Shown here: in pieces, positions 8,241-20,400 of the stretch
How positions within the stretch are numbered: position 1 is the stretch's first letter
Layout of the letters: each line of letters begins with the position of its first letter
Origin: Motacilla alba alba
Lineage: Eukaryota; Chordata; Aves; Passeriformes; Motacillidae
Direction: 5' to 3'
Assembly: GCF_015832195.1 (NCBI RefSeq)
Contig: NC_052017.1
Coordinates: 55,520,152 to 55,584,151 of the forward strand
Length of the DNA: 64,000 nucleotides
Program-made: the position numbers and the translations under genes
The notes under the pieces: generated by a model
Told to the model about the DNA's origin: nothing
Seen by the model: the letters and a program-made list of their open reading frames with translations, nothing else
Databases searched by the model: none

Positions 8241-9690
8241 GGCGGCTTGCAGGAGGCGAAGAAGCATGCTGCACCACACGGGCATTGTTCGCGCAGCTTC
8301 CTAAGTGCTGCAAGTCGCTCGTTTACCTCTCGCAATCCTTTTCAATTCACCTCAACATGCGAATGGAAGTTGTTCGAAGACTATCTGTGCATGTTACAAG
8401 TGCTCTTGCAACACTCCGTGGAAAATCGTGTGCTTCTCTTTGTGCTCCGAGATGCAAAGAAGTGGATGCACGGGATAAGCAGAATCGGGAGTCGTTTGCT
8501 CTGCTGGAGTTAGGTTTTTTTTTCACGACATGCCACGGCAAAACTTTTCGCTTGTCTGCGGACGACCAGAGACGCAGCAGACGGAGATCCGGGTCTGCCC
8601 GAATTTAAGTGCCGCCTGCCGGCATCTTTCGGCAGAAAAAGCGCTCCGCAGCGCACCGCCACCGGCAACTAACATCCGTGTGCGAAGACGCCGCTGTTTC
8701 GCCTCCGGCAGCCGGAGAGCGCGGCGGCTTGCAGGAGGCGAAGAAGCATGCTGCACCTCACGGGCATTGTGCGCGCTGCTTTCTATGTGCTTCCTGACAC
8801 TGTTTTACCGCTCGCAATCCTTTTTAAATCACCTCAACATGCGAATGGAAAAAGTTCTTCGACAACTCTTCAGTGCATCTTGCTAGTGCTCGTGCAACAC
8901 TCCTTGGAAATCAGGTGCTTCTCTTTGTGCTCCGAGATGCAAAGAAGTGGATGCACATAATAAGCAGAATCGGGAGTCGTTTGCTCTGCTGCAGTTAAGT
9001 TTTCTTTTCACGAGATGCCATGGCAAAGCTTTTGGCTTGTCTGTGGAAGACCAGAGACGCAGCAGACGGAGATCCGGGTCTGCCCGAAGGTAAGTGCCGC
9101 CTGCCGGCATCTTTCGGCAGAAAAAGCGCTCCGCAGCGCACCGCCACCGGCAACTAACATCCGTGTGCTAAGATGCCGCTGTTTCGCCTCCGGCAGCCGG
9201 AGAGCGCGGCGGCTTGCAGGAGGCGAAGAAGCAAGCCGCACCACATGGGCATTGTGCGCGCAGCTTCCTAAGTGCTGGAAGACGCTCGTTTACCGCTCGC
9301 AATCCTTTTCAATTCACCTCAACATGCGAATGGAAGAAGTTCTTCGACAACTCTTCTGTGCATCTTGCTAATGGTCCTGCCACACTCCGTGGAAAATCGT
9401 GCTCTTCTTTCTGCTCCGAAATGCAAAGCAGTGGCTGCAAGGGGAAGGCAGAATCTCGATGCCTTTGCTGTGCTGGAGCAGGTTTTCTCTTCACGAGATG
9501 TCATGGCTAAGCTTTTGGCTGGGCTGCAGATGACAAGAGACGCAGCAGATGGAGGTCCGGGTCTGCCCGAAGGTAAGTGCCGCTTGTCGACATCTTTCGG
9601 CAGAAAAAGCGCTCCGCAGCCCACCGCCACCTACAACTAACATCCGTGCGCGAAGAAGCGGCTGTTTCGCCTCCGGCAGCCGGAGAGCGC

Positions 9691-10176
9691 GGCGGCTTGC
9701 AGGAGGCGAAGAAGCCAGCCGCACCACACGGGCATTGTGTGCGCTGCATTCTAAGTGCTGCAGGACGCTGTTTTACCGCTCGCAATCCTTTTTAAATCAA
9801 CTCAACATGCGAATGGAAAAAGTTCTTCGACAACCCTTCAGTGCATCTTGCTAGTGCTCGTGCAACACTCCGTGGAAAATCGTGCTCTTCTCTTTGTGCT
9901 CCGAGATGCAAAGAAGTGGATGCACGTGATAAGCAGAATCGGGAGTCGTTTGCTCTGCTGGAGTAAGGTTTTCTTTACACGACATGCCATGGCAAAACTT
10001 TTGGCTGGGCTGCGGACGACAAGAGACGCAGTAGACGGAGATCCGGGTCTGCCCGAAGGTAAGTGCCGCTTGCCCGCATCTTTCAGTCAAAACAGCGCTC
10101 CGCAGCGCACCGCCACCGGCAACTAACATCCGTGTGCGAAGATGCCGCTGTTTCGCCTCCGGCAGCCGGAGAGCGC
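9691..10176 (+). repeat. Monomer type H (reference copy, 486 bp)
   Basis: Type H has 13 copies including a hybrid. The head has GAAGCCAGCCGC and usually TGCGCTGCATTC, then TGCAGGACGCTG. From the middle onwards it is very like G (GTGATAAGC, GGAGTAAGG, TTGCCCGCATC). It occupies the fourth place of the tetramer when E is third. G and H therefore look like alternative heads on a shared 3' half, as expected after conversion or unequal exchange. Confidence 0.88.
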
Positions 10177-11039
10177 GGCGGCTTGCAGGAGGCGAAGAAG
10201 CATGCTGCACCACACGGGCATTGTTCGCGCAGCTTCCTAAGTGCTGCAAGTCGCTCGTTTACCTCTCGCAATCCTTTTCAATTCACCTCAACATGCGAAT
10301 GGAAGTTGTTCGAAGACTATCTGTGCATGTTACAAGTGCTCTTGCAACACTCCGTGGAAAATCGTGTGCTTCTCTTTGTGCTCCGAGATGCAAAGAAGTG
10401 GATGCACGGGATAAGCAGAATCGGGAGTCGTTTGCTCTGCTGGAGTTAGGTTTTTTTTTCACGACATGCCACGGCAAAACTTTTCGCTTGTCTGCGGACG
10501 ACCAGAGACGCAGCAGACGGAGATCCGGGTCTGCCCGAATTTAAGTGCCGCCTGCCGGCATCTTTCGGCAGAAAAAGCGCTCCGCAGCGCACCGCCACCG
10601 GCAACTAACATCCGTGTGCGAAGACGCCGCTGTTTCGCCTCCGGCAGCCGGAGAGCGCGGCGGCTTGCAGGAGGCGAAGAAGCATGCTGCACCTCACGGG
10701 CATTGTGCGCGCTGCTTTCTATGTGCTGCCTGACACTGTTTTACCGCTCGCAATCCTTTTTAAATCACCTCAACATGCGAATGGAAAAAGTTCTTCGACA
10801 ACTCTTCAGTGCATGTTGCTAGTGCTCGTGCAACACTCCTTGGAAATCAGGTGCTTCTCTTTGTGCTCCGAGATGCAAAGAAGTGGATGCACATAATAAG
10901 CAGAATCGGGAGTCGTTTGCTCTGCTGCAGTTAAGTTTTCTTTTCACGAGATGCCATGGCAAAGCTTTTGGCTTGTCTGTGGAAGACCAGAGACGCAGCA
11001 GACGGAGATCCGGGTCTGCCCGAAGGTAAGTGCCGCCTG

Positions 11040-11043
11040 GGCT
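11040..11043 (+). other. Unique GGCT insertion in a D monomer tail
   Basis: GTGCCGCCTG is followed by GGCT before CCGGCATC resumes. The insertion separates bases of the CTGCCG arm and is found in no other monomer, including the partner copy near 17.3 kb, which marks it as a young single-copy mutation. Confidence 0.85.
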
Positions 11044-13568
11044 CCGGCATCTTTCGGCAGAAAAAGCGCTCCGCAGCGCACCGCCACCGGCAACTAACAT
11101 CCGTGTGCTAAGATGCCGCTGTTTCGCCTCCGGCAGCCGGAGAGCGCGGCGGCTTGCAGGAGGCGAAGAAGCAAGCCGCACCACATGGGCATTGTGCGCG
11201 CAGCTTCCTAAGTGCTGGAAGACGCTCGTTTACCGCTCGCAATCCTTTTCAATTCACCTCAACATGCGAATGGAAGAAGTTCTTCGACAACTCTTCTGTG
11301 CATCTTGCTAATGGTCCTGCCACACTCCGTGGAAAATCGTGCTCTTCTTTCTGCTCCGAAATGCAAAGCAGTGGCTGCAAGGGGAAGGCAGAATCTCGAT
11401 GCCTTTGCTGTGCTGGAGCAGGTTTTCTCTTCACGAGATGTCATGGCTAAGCTTTTGGCTGGGCTGCAGATGACAAGAGACGCAGCAGATGGAGATCCGG
11501 GTCTGCCCGAAGGTAAGTGCCGCTTGTCGACATCTTTCGGCAGAAAAAGCGCTCCGCAGCCCACCGCCACCTACAACTAACATCCGTGCGCGAAGAAGCG
11601 GCTGTTTCGCCTCCGGCAGCCGGAGAGTGCGGCGGCTTGCAGGAGGCGAAGAAGCATGCTGCACCACACGGGCATTGTGCGCGCTGCTTTCTATGTGCTG
11701 CCTGACACTGTTTTACCGCTCGCAATCCTTTTTAAATCACCTCAACATGCGAATGGAAAAAGTTCTTCGACAACTCTTCAGTGCATCTTGCTAGTGCTCG
11801 TGCAACACTCCTTGGAAATCAGGTGCTTCTCTTTGTGCTCCGAGATGCAAAGAAGTGGATGCACATAATAAGCAGAATCGGGAGTCGTTTGCTCTGCTGG
11901 AGTTAGGTTTTCTTTTCACGAGATGCCATGGCAAAGATTTTGGCTTGTCTGTGGAAGACCAGAGACGCAGCAGACGGAGATCCGGGTCTGCCCGAAGGTA
12001 AGTGCCGCTTGTCGACATCTTTCAGTCAAAACAGCGCTCAGCAGCGCACCGCCACCGGCAACTAACATCCGTGCGCGAAGAAGCGGCTGTTTCGCCTCCG
12101 GCAGCCGGAGAGCGCGGCGGCTTGCAGGAGGCGAAGAAACAGGCCGCACCACAGGGGCATTGTGTGCGCAGCTTTCTAAGTACTGCAGGACGCTGTTTTA
12201 CCGCTCGCAATCCTTTTTAAATCACCTCAACATTCGAAAGGAAGAAGTTCTTCGACAACCCTTCAGTGCATCTTGCTAGTGCTCGTGCAACACTCCGTGG
12301 AAAATCGTGCTCTTCTCTTTGTGCTCCGAGATGCAAAGAAGTGGATGCACGTGATAAGCAGAATCGGGAGTCGTTTGCTCTGCTGGAGTAAGGTTTTCTT
12401 TACACGACATGCCATGGCAAAACTTTTGGCTGGGCTGCGGACGACCAGAGACGCAGTAGACGGAGATCCGGGTCTGCCCGAAGGTAAGTGCCGCTTGCCC
12501 GCATCTTTCAGTCAAAACAGCGCTCCGCAGCGCACCGCCACCGGCAACTAACATCCGTGTGCTAAGAGGCCGCTGTTTCGCCTCCGGCAGCCGGAGAGCG
12601 CGGCGGCTTGCAGGAGGCGAAGAAGCATGCTGCACCACACGGGCATTGTTCGCGCAGCTTCCTAAGTGCTGCAAGTCGCTCGTTTACCTCTCGCAATCCT
12701 TTTCAATTCACCTCAACATGCGAATGGAAGTTGTTCGAAGACTATCTGTGCATGTTACAAGTGCTCTTGCAACACTCCGTGGAAAATCGTGTGCTTCTCT
12801 TTGTGCTCCGAGATGCAAAGAAGTGGATGCACGGGATAAGCAGAATCGGGAGTCGTTTGCTCTGCTGGAGTTAGGTTTTTTTTTCACGACATGCCACGGC
12901 AAAACTTTTCGCTTGTCTGCGGACGACCAGAGACGCAGCAGACGGAGATCCGGGTCTGCCCGAATTTAAGTGCCGCCTGCCGGCATCTTTCGGCAGAAAA
13001 AGCGCTCCGCAGCGCACCGCCACCGGCAACTAACATCCGTGTGCGAAGACGCCGCTGTTTCGCCTCCGGCAGCCGGAGAGCGCGGCGGCTTGCAGGAGGC
13101 GAAGAAGCATGCTGCACCTCACGGGCATTGTGCGCGCTGCTTTCTATGTGCTGCAGGACGCTGTTTTACCGCTCGCAATCCTTTTTAAATCACCTCAACA
13201 TGCGAATGGAAAAAGTTCTTCGACAACTCTTCAGTGCATCTTGCTAGTGCTCGTGCAACACTCCTTGGAAATCATCTGCTTCTCTTTGTGCTCCGAGATG
13301 CAAAGAAGTGGATGCACATAATAAGCAGAATAGGGAGTCGTTTGCTCTGCTGCAGTTAAGTTTTCTTTTCACGACATGCCATGGCAAAGCTTTTGGCTTG
13401 CCTGTGGACGACCAGACAAGCAGCAGACGGAGATCCGGGTCTGCCCGAAGGATAAGTGCCGCTTGTCGACATCTTTCGGCAGAAAAAGCGCTCCGCAGCG
13501 CACCGCCACCGAAAACTAACATCCGTGTGCTAAGATCCGCTGTTTCGCCTCCGGCAGCCGGAGAGCGC

Positions 13569-15505
13569 GGCGGCTTGCAGGAGGCGAAGAAGCAAGCCGC
13601 ACCACATGGGCATTGTGCGCGCAGCTTCCTAAGTGCTGCAGGACGCTCGTTTACCGCTCGCAATCCTTTTCAATTCACCTCAACATTCGAATGGAAGAAG
13701 TTCTTCGACAACTCTTCTGTGCATCTTGCTAATGGTCCTGCAACACTCCGTGGAAAATCGTGCGCTTTACTTTGGTGTCCGAGATGCAAAGCACTGGAGG
13801 CACGGGAAAAGCAAAATCGAGAGTCGTTTGCTCTGCTGGAGTTAGGTTTTCTTTTCACGAGATGCCATGGCAAAGCTTTTGGCTTGGCTGTGGAAGACCA
13901 GAGACGCAGCAGAAAGAGATCCGGGTCTGCCCGAAGGTAAGTGCCGCCTGCCGGCATCTTTCGGCAGAAAAAGAGCTCCGCAGCGCACCGCCACCGGCAA
14001 CTAACATCCGTGTGCGAAGATGCCGCTGTTTCGCCTCCGGCAGCCGGAGAGCGCGGCCGCTTGCAGGAGGCGAAGAAGCAAGCCGCACCACACGGGCATT
14101 GTGTGCGCTGCATTCTAAGTGCTGCAAGACGCTGTTTTACCGCTCGCAATCCTTTTCAAATCACCTCAACATGCGAATGGAAAAAGTTCTTCGACAACCC
14201 TTCAGTGCATCTTGCTAGTTCTCGTGCAACACTCCTTGGAAATCAGGTGCTTCTCTTTGTGCTCCGAGATGCAAAGTAGTGGATGCACATAATAAGCAGA
14301 ATCGGGAGTCGTTTGCTCTGCTGGAGTTAGGTTTTCTTTTCACGAGATGCCATGGCAAAGCTTTTGGCTTGTCTGTGGACGACCAGAGACGCAGCAGACG
14401 GAGATCCGGGTCTGCCCGAAGGTAAGTGCCGCTTGTCGACATCTTTCAGTCAAAACAGCGCTCAGCAGCGCACCGCCACCGGCAACTAACATCCGTGCGC
14501 GAAGAAGCGGCTGTTTCGCCTCCGGCAGCCGGAGAGCGCGGCGGCTTGCAGGAGGCGAAGAAGCATGCTGCACCACACGGGCATTGTTCGCGCAGCTTCC
14601 TAAGTGCTGCAAGTCGCTCGTTTACCTCTCGCAATCCTTTTCAATTCACCTCAACATGCGAATGGAAGTTGTTCGAAGACTATCTGTGCATGTTACAAGT
14701 GCTCTTGCAACACTCCGTGGAAAATCGTGTGCTTCTCTTTGTGCTCCGAGATGCAAAGAAGTGGATGCACGGGATAAGCAGAATCGGGAGTCGTTTGCTC
14801 TGCTGGAGTTAGGTTTTCTTTTCACGACATGCCATGGCAAAACTTTTCGCTTGTCTGCGGACGACCAGAGACGCAGCAGACGGAGATCCGGGTCTGCCCG
14901 AATTTAAGTGCCGCCTGCCGGCATCTTTCGGCAGAAAAAGCGCTCCGCAGCGCACCGCCACCGGCAACTAACATCCGTGTGCGAAGACGCCGCTGTTTCG
15001 CCTCCGGCAGCCGGAGAGCGCGGCGGCTTGCAGGAGGCGAAGAAGCATGCTGCACCTCACGGGCATTGTGCGCGCTGCTTTCTATGTGCTGCCTGACACT
15101 GTTTTACCGCTCGCAATCCTTTTTAAATCACCTCAACATGCGAATGGAAAAAGTTCTTCGACAACTCTTCAGTGCATCTTGCTAGTGCTCGTGCAACACT
15201 CCTTGGAAATCAGGTGCTTCTCTTGTGCTCCGAGATGCAAAGAAGTGGATGCACATAATAAGCAGAATCGGGAGTCGTTTGCTCTGCTGCAGTTAAGTTT
15301 TCTTTTCACGAGATGCCATGGCAAAGCTTTTGGCTTGTCTGTGGAAGACCAGAGACGCAGCAGACGGAGATCCGGGTCTGCCCGAAGGTAAGTGCCGCCT
15401 GCCGGCATCTTTCGGCAGAAAAAGCGCTCCGCAGCGCACCGCCACCGGCAACTAACATCCGTGTGCTAAGATGCCGCTGTTTCGCCTCCGGCAGCCGGAG
15501 AGCGC
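13569..15505 (+). repeat. Array block: third A-B-C-D
   Basis: Monomers start at 13569, 14055, 14540 and 15022. Together with the D' before it, this block matches 3389-5326 at an offset of 9,695 bp. It lacks the extra T and the GATC duplication of the second copy, and instead has a one-T deletion in TTCTCTTGTGC near 15221-15224. It is followed by E, as the first A-B-C-D is. Confidence 0.87.
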
Positions 15506-17441
15506 GGCGGCTTGCAGGAGGCGAAGAAGCAAGCCGCACCACATGGGCATTGTGCGCGCAGCTTCCTAAGTGCTGGAAGACGCTCGTTTACCGCTCGCAA
15601 TCCTTTTCAATTCACCTCAACATGCGAATGGAAGAAGTTCTTCGACAACTCTTCTGTGCATCTTGCTAATGGTCCTGCCACACTCCGTGGAAAATCGTGC
15701 TCTTCTTTCTGCTCCGAAATGCAAAGCAGTGGCTGCAAGGGGAAGGCAGAATCTCGATGCCTTTGCTGTGCTGGAGCAGGTTTTCTCTTCACGAGATGTC
15801 ATGGCTAAGCTTTTGGCTGGGCTGCAGATGACAAGAGACGCAGCAGATGGAGATCCGGGTCTGCCCGAAGGTAAGTGCCGCTTGTCGACATCTTTCGGCA
15901 GAAAAAGCGCTCCGCAGCCCACCGCCACCTACAACTAACATCCGTGCGCGAAGAAGCGGCTGTTTCGCCTCCGGCAGCCGGAGAGCGCGGCGGCTTGCAG
16001 GAGGCGAAGAAGCCAGCCGCACCACACGGGCATTGTGTGCGCTGCATTCTAAGTGCTGCAGGACGCTGTTTTACCGCTCGCAATCCTTTTTAAATCAACT
16101 CAACATGCGAATGGAAAAAGTTCTTCGACAACCCTTCAGTGCATCTTGCTAGTGCTCGTGCAACACTCCGTGGAAAATCGTGCTCTTCTCTTTGTGCTCC
16201 GAGATGCAAAGAAGTGGATGCACGTGATAAGCAGAATCGGGAGTCGTTTGCTCTGCTGGAGTAAGGTTTTCTTTACACGACATGCCATGGCAAAACTTTT
16301 GGCTGGGCTGCGGACGACAAGAGACGCAGTAGACGGAGATCCGGGTCTGCCCGAAGGTAAGTGCCGCTTGCCCGCATCTTTCAGTCAAAACAGCGCTCCG
16401 CAGCGCACCGCCACCGGCAACTAACATCCGTGTGCGAAGATGCCGCTGTTTCGCCTCCGGCAGCCGGAGAGCGCGGCGGCTTGCAGGAGGCGAAGAAGCA
16501 TGCTGCACCACACGGGCATTGTTCGCGCAGCTTCCTAAGTGCTGCAAGTCGCTCGTTTACCTCTCGCAATCCTTTTCAATTCACCTCAACATGCGAATGG
16601 AAGTTGTTCGAAGACTATCTGTGCATGTTACAAGTGCTCTTGCAACACTCCGTGGAAAATCGTGTGCTTCTCTTTGTGCTCCGAGATGCAAAGAAGTGGA
16701 TGCACGGGATAAGCAGAATCGGGAGTCGTTTGCTCTGCTGGAGTTAGGTTTTCTTTTCACGACATGCCACGGCAAAACTTTTCGCTTGTCTGCGGACGAC
16801 CAGAGACGCAGCAGACGGAGATCCGGGTCTGCCCGAATTTAAGTGCCGCCTGCCGGCATCTTTCGGCAGAAAAAGCGCTCCGCAGCGCACCGCCACCGGC
16901 AACTAACATCCGTGTGCGAAGACGCCGCTGTTTCGCCTCCGGCAGCCGGAGAGCGCGGCGGCTTGCAGGAGGCGAAGAAGCATGCTGCACCTCACGGGCA
17001 TTGTGCGCGCTGCTTTCTATGTGCTGCCTGACACTGTTTTACCGCTCGCAATCCTTTTTAAATCACCTCAACATGCGAATGGAAAAAGTTCTTCGACAAC
17101 TCTTCAGTGCATCTTGCTAGTGCTCGTGCAACACTCCTTGGAAATCAGGTGCTTCTCTTTGTGCTCCGAGATGCAAAGAAGTGGATGCACATAATAAGCA
17201 GAATCGGGAGTCGTTTGCTCTGCTGCAGTTAAGTTTTCTTTTCACGAGATGCCATGGCAAAGCTTTTGGCTTGTCTGTGGAAGACCAGAGACGCAGCAGA
17301 CGGAGATCCGGGTCTGCCCGAAGGTAAGTGCCGCCTGCCGGCATCTTTCGGCAGAAAAAGCGCTCCGCAGCGCACCGCCACCGGCAACTAACATCCGTGT
17401 GCTAAGATGCCGCTGTTTCGCCTCCGGCAGCCGGAGAGCGC
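15506..17441 (+). repeat. Tetramer E-H-C-D
   Basis: Monomers start at 15506, 15989, 16475 and 16957. This is a close copy of 9208-11147 without the GGCT insertion and without the GCATGTTGC variant present near 10812. The C here has the interrupted TTTTCTTTTC tract, while the matching C at 10177 has nine T, so single sites have been converted since the blocks separated. Confidence 0.87.
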
Positions 17442-20400
17442 GGCGGCTTGCAGGAGGCGAAGAAGCAAGCCGCACCACACGGGCATTGTGCGCGCAGCTT
17501 CCTAAGTGCTGGAAGACGCTCGTTTACCGCTCGCAATCCTTTTCAATTCACCTCAACATGCGAATGGAAGTTGTTCGAAGACTATCTGTGCATGTTACAA
17601 GTGCTCTTGCAACACTCCGTGGAAAATCGTGTGCTTCTCTTTGTGCTCCGAGATGCAAAGAAGTGGATGCACGGGATAAGCAGAATCGGGAGTCGTTTGC
17701 TCTGCTGGAGTTAGGTTTTTTTTTCACGACATGCCACGGCAAAACTTTTCGCTTGTCTGCGGACGACCAGAGACGCAGCAGACGGAGATCCGGGTCTGCC
17801 CGAATTTAAGTGCCGCCTGCCGGCATCTTTCGGCAGAAAAAGCGCTCCGCAGCGCACCGCCACCGGCAACTAACATCCGTGTGCGAAGACGCCGCTGTTT
17901 CGCCTCCGGCAGCCGGAGAGCGCGGCGGCTTGCAGGAGGCGAAGAAGCATGCTGCACCTCACGGGCATTGTGCGCGCTGCTTTCTATGTGCTGCCTGACA
18001 CTGTTTTACCGCTCGCAATCCTTTTTAAATCACCTCAACATGCGAATGGAAAAAGTTCTTCGACAACTCTTCAGTGCATCTTGCTAGTGCTCGTGCAACA
18101 CTCCTTGGAAATCAGGTGCTTCTCTTTGTGCTCCGAGATGCAAAGAAGTGGATGCACATAATAAGCAGAATCGGGAGTCGTTTGCTCTGCTGCAGTTAAG
18201 TTTTCTTTTCACGAGATGCCATGGCAAAGCTTTTGGCTTGCCTGTGGACGACCAGAGACGCAGCAGACGGAGATCCGGGTCTGCCCGAAGGTAAGTGCCG
18301 CCTGCCGGCATCTTTCGGCAGAAAAAGCGCTCTGCAGCGCACCGCCACCGGCAACTAACATCCGTGCGCGAAGAAGCGACTGTTTCGCCTCTGTCAGCAG
18401 GAGAGAACGGCGGCTTGCAGGAGGCGAAGAAGCATGCTGCACCACACGGGCATTGTGCGCGCTGCTTTCTATGTGCTGCCTGACACTGTTTTACCGCTCG
18501 CAATCCTTTTTAAATCACCACAACATGCGAATGGGAAAAGTTCTTCGACAACTCTTCAGTGCATCTTGCTAGTGCTCGTGCAACACTCCTTGGAAATCAG
18601 GTGCTTCTCTTTGTGCTCCGAGATGCAAAGAAGTGGATGCACATAATAAGCAGAATCGGGAGTCGTTTGCTCTGATGGAGTTAGGTTTTCTTTTCACGAC
18701 ATGCCACGGCAAAACTTTTCGCTTGTCTGCGGACGACCAGAGACGCAGCAGACGGAGATCCGGGTCTGCCCGAATTTAAGTGCCGCCTGCCGGCATCTTT
18801 CGGCAGAAAAAGCGCTCCGCAGCGCACCGCCACCGGCAACTAACATCCGTGTGCGAAGATGCCGCTGTTTCGCCTCCGGCAGCCGGAGAGCGCGGCGGCT
18901 TGCAGGAGGCGAAGAAGCAAGCCGCACCACATGGGCATTGTGCGCGCAGCTTCCTAAGTGCTGGAAGACGCTCGTTTACCGCTCGCAATCCTTTTCAATT
19001 CACCTCAACATGCGAATGGAAGAAGTTCTTCGACAACTCTTCTGTGCATCTTGCTAATGGTCCTGCCACACTCCGTGGAAAATCGTGCTCTTCTTTCTGC
19101 TCCGAAATGCAAAGCAGTGGCTGCAAGGGGAAGGCAGAATCTCGATGCCTTTGCTGTGCTGGGGCAGGTTTTCTCTTCACGAGATGTCATGGCTAAGCTT
19201 TTGGCTGGGCTGCAGATGACAAGAGACGCAGCAGATGGAGATCCGGGTCTGCCCGAAAGTAAGTGCCGCTTGTCGACATCTTTCGGCAGAAAAAGCGCTC
19301 CGCAGCCCACCGCCACCTACAACTATCATCCGTGCGCGAAGAAGCGGCTGTTTCGCCTCCGGCAGCCGGAGAGCGCGGCGGCTTGCAGGAGGCGAAGAAG
19401 CCAGCCGCACCACACGGGCATTGTGTGCGCTGCATTCTAAGTGCTGCAGGACGCTGTTTTACCGCTCGCAATCCTTTTTAAATCACCTCAACATTCGAAT
19501 GGAAGAAGTTCTTCGACAACTCTTCTGTGCATCTTGCTAATGGTCCTGCCACACTCCGTGGAAAATCGTGCTCTTCTTTCTGCTCCGAAATGCAAAGCAG
19601 TGGCTGCAAGGGGAAGGCAGAATCTCGATGCCTTTGCTGTGCTGGAGCAGGTTTTCTCTTCACGAGATGTCATGGCTAAGCTTTTGGCTGGGCTGCAGAT
19701 GACAAGAGACGCAGCAGATGGAGATCCGGGTCTGCCCGAAGGTAAGTGCCGCTTGTCGACATCTTTCGGCAGAAAAAGCGCTCCGCAGCCCACCGCCACC
19801 TACAACTAACATCCGTGCGCGAAGAAGCGGCTGTTTCGCCTCCGGCAGCCGGAGAGCGCGGCGGCTTGCAGGAGGCGAAGAAGCCAGCCGCACCACACGG
19901 GCATTGTGTGCGCAGCTTTCTAAGTGCTGCAGGACGCTGTTTTACCGCTCGCAATCCTTTTTAAATCACCTCAACATGCGAATGGAAAAAGTTCTTCGAC
20001 AACTCTTCAGTGCATCTTGCTAGTGCTCGTGCAACACTCCTTGGAAATCAGGTGCTTCTCTTTGTGCTCCGAGATGCAAAGAAGTGGATGCACATGATAA
20101 GCAGAATCGGGAGTCGTTTGCTCTGCTGGAGTAAGGTTTTCTTTACACGACATGCCATGGCAAAACTTTTGGCTGGGCTGCGGACGACAAGAGACGCAGT
20201 AGACGGAGATCCGGGTCTGCCCGAAGGTAAGTGCCGCTTGCCCGCATCTTTCAGTCAAAACAGCGCTCCGCAGCGCACCGCCACCGGCAACTAACATCCG
20301 TGTGCGAAGATGCCGCTGTTTCGCCTCCGGCAGCCGGAGAGCGCGGCGGCTTGCAGGAGGCGAAGAAGCAAGCCGCACCACATGGGCATTGTGCGCGCAG

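Larger units (their letters stand above)
5817..9207 (+). repeat. Array block: G-C-D-F-G-C-D
   Basis: Monomers start at 5817, 6303, 6785, 7270, 7755, 8241 and 8723. This is one full C-D-F-G tetramer preceded by G and followed by C-D. Both C monomers here carry the nine-T allele and the marker GTGCTAAGAGGCCG just upstream. The D at 8723 has the TGCTTCCTG variant, also seen at 24217, 28576 and 60542. Confidence 0.87.
9208..13568 (+). repeat. Array block: E-H-C-D-E-F-G-C-D'
   Basis: Monomers start at 9208, 9691, 10177, 10659, 11148, 11631, 12116, 12602 and 13084. E-H-C-D recurs at 15506-17441 (offset 6,298 bp). The final C-D' recurs from 2907 (offset 9,695 bp) with all its private changes. The D at 10659 has a four-base GGCT insertion at 11040-11043 inside the left arm region of the CTGCCG/CGGCAG inverted repeat. 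Confidence 0.87.
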
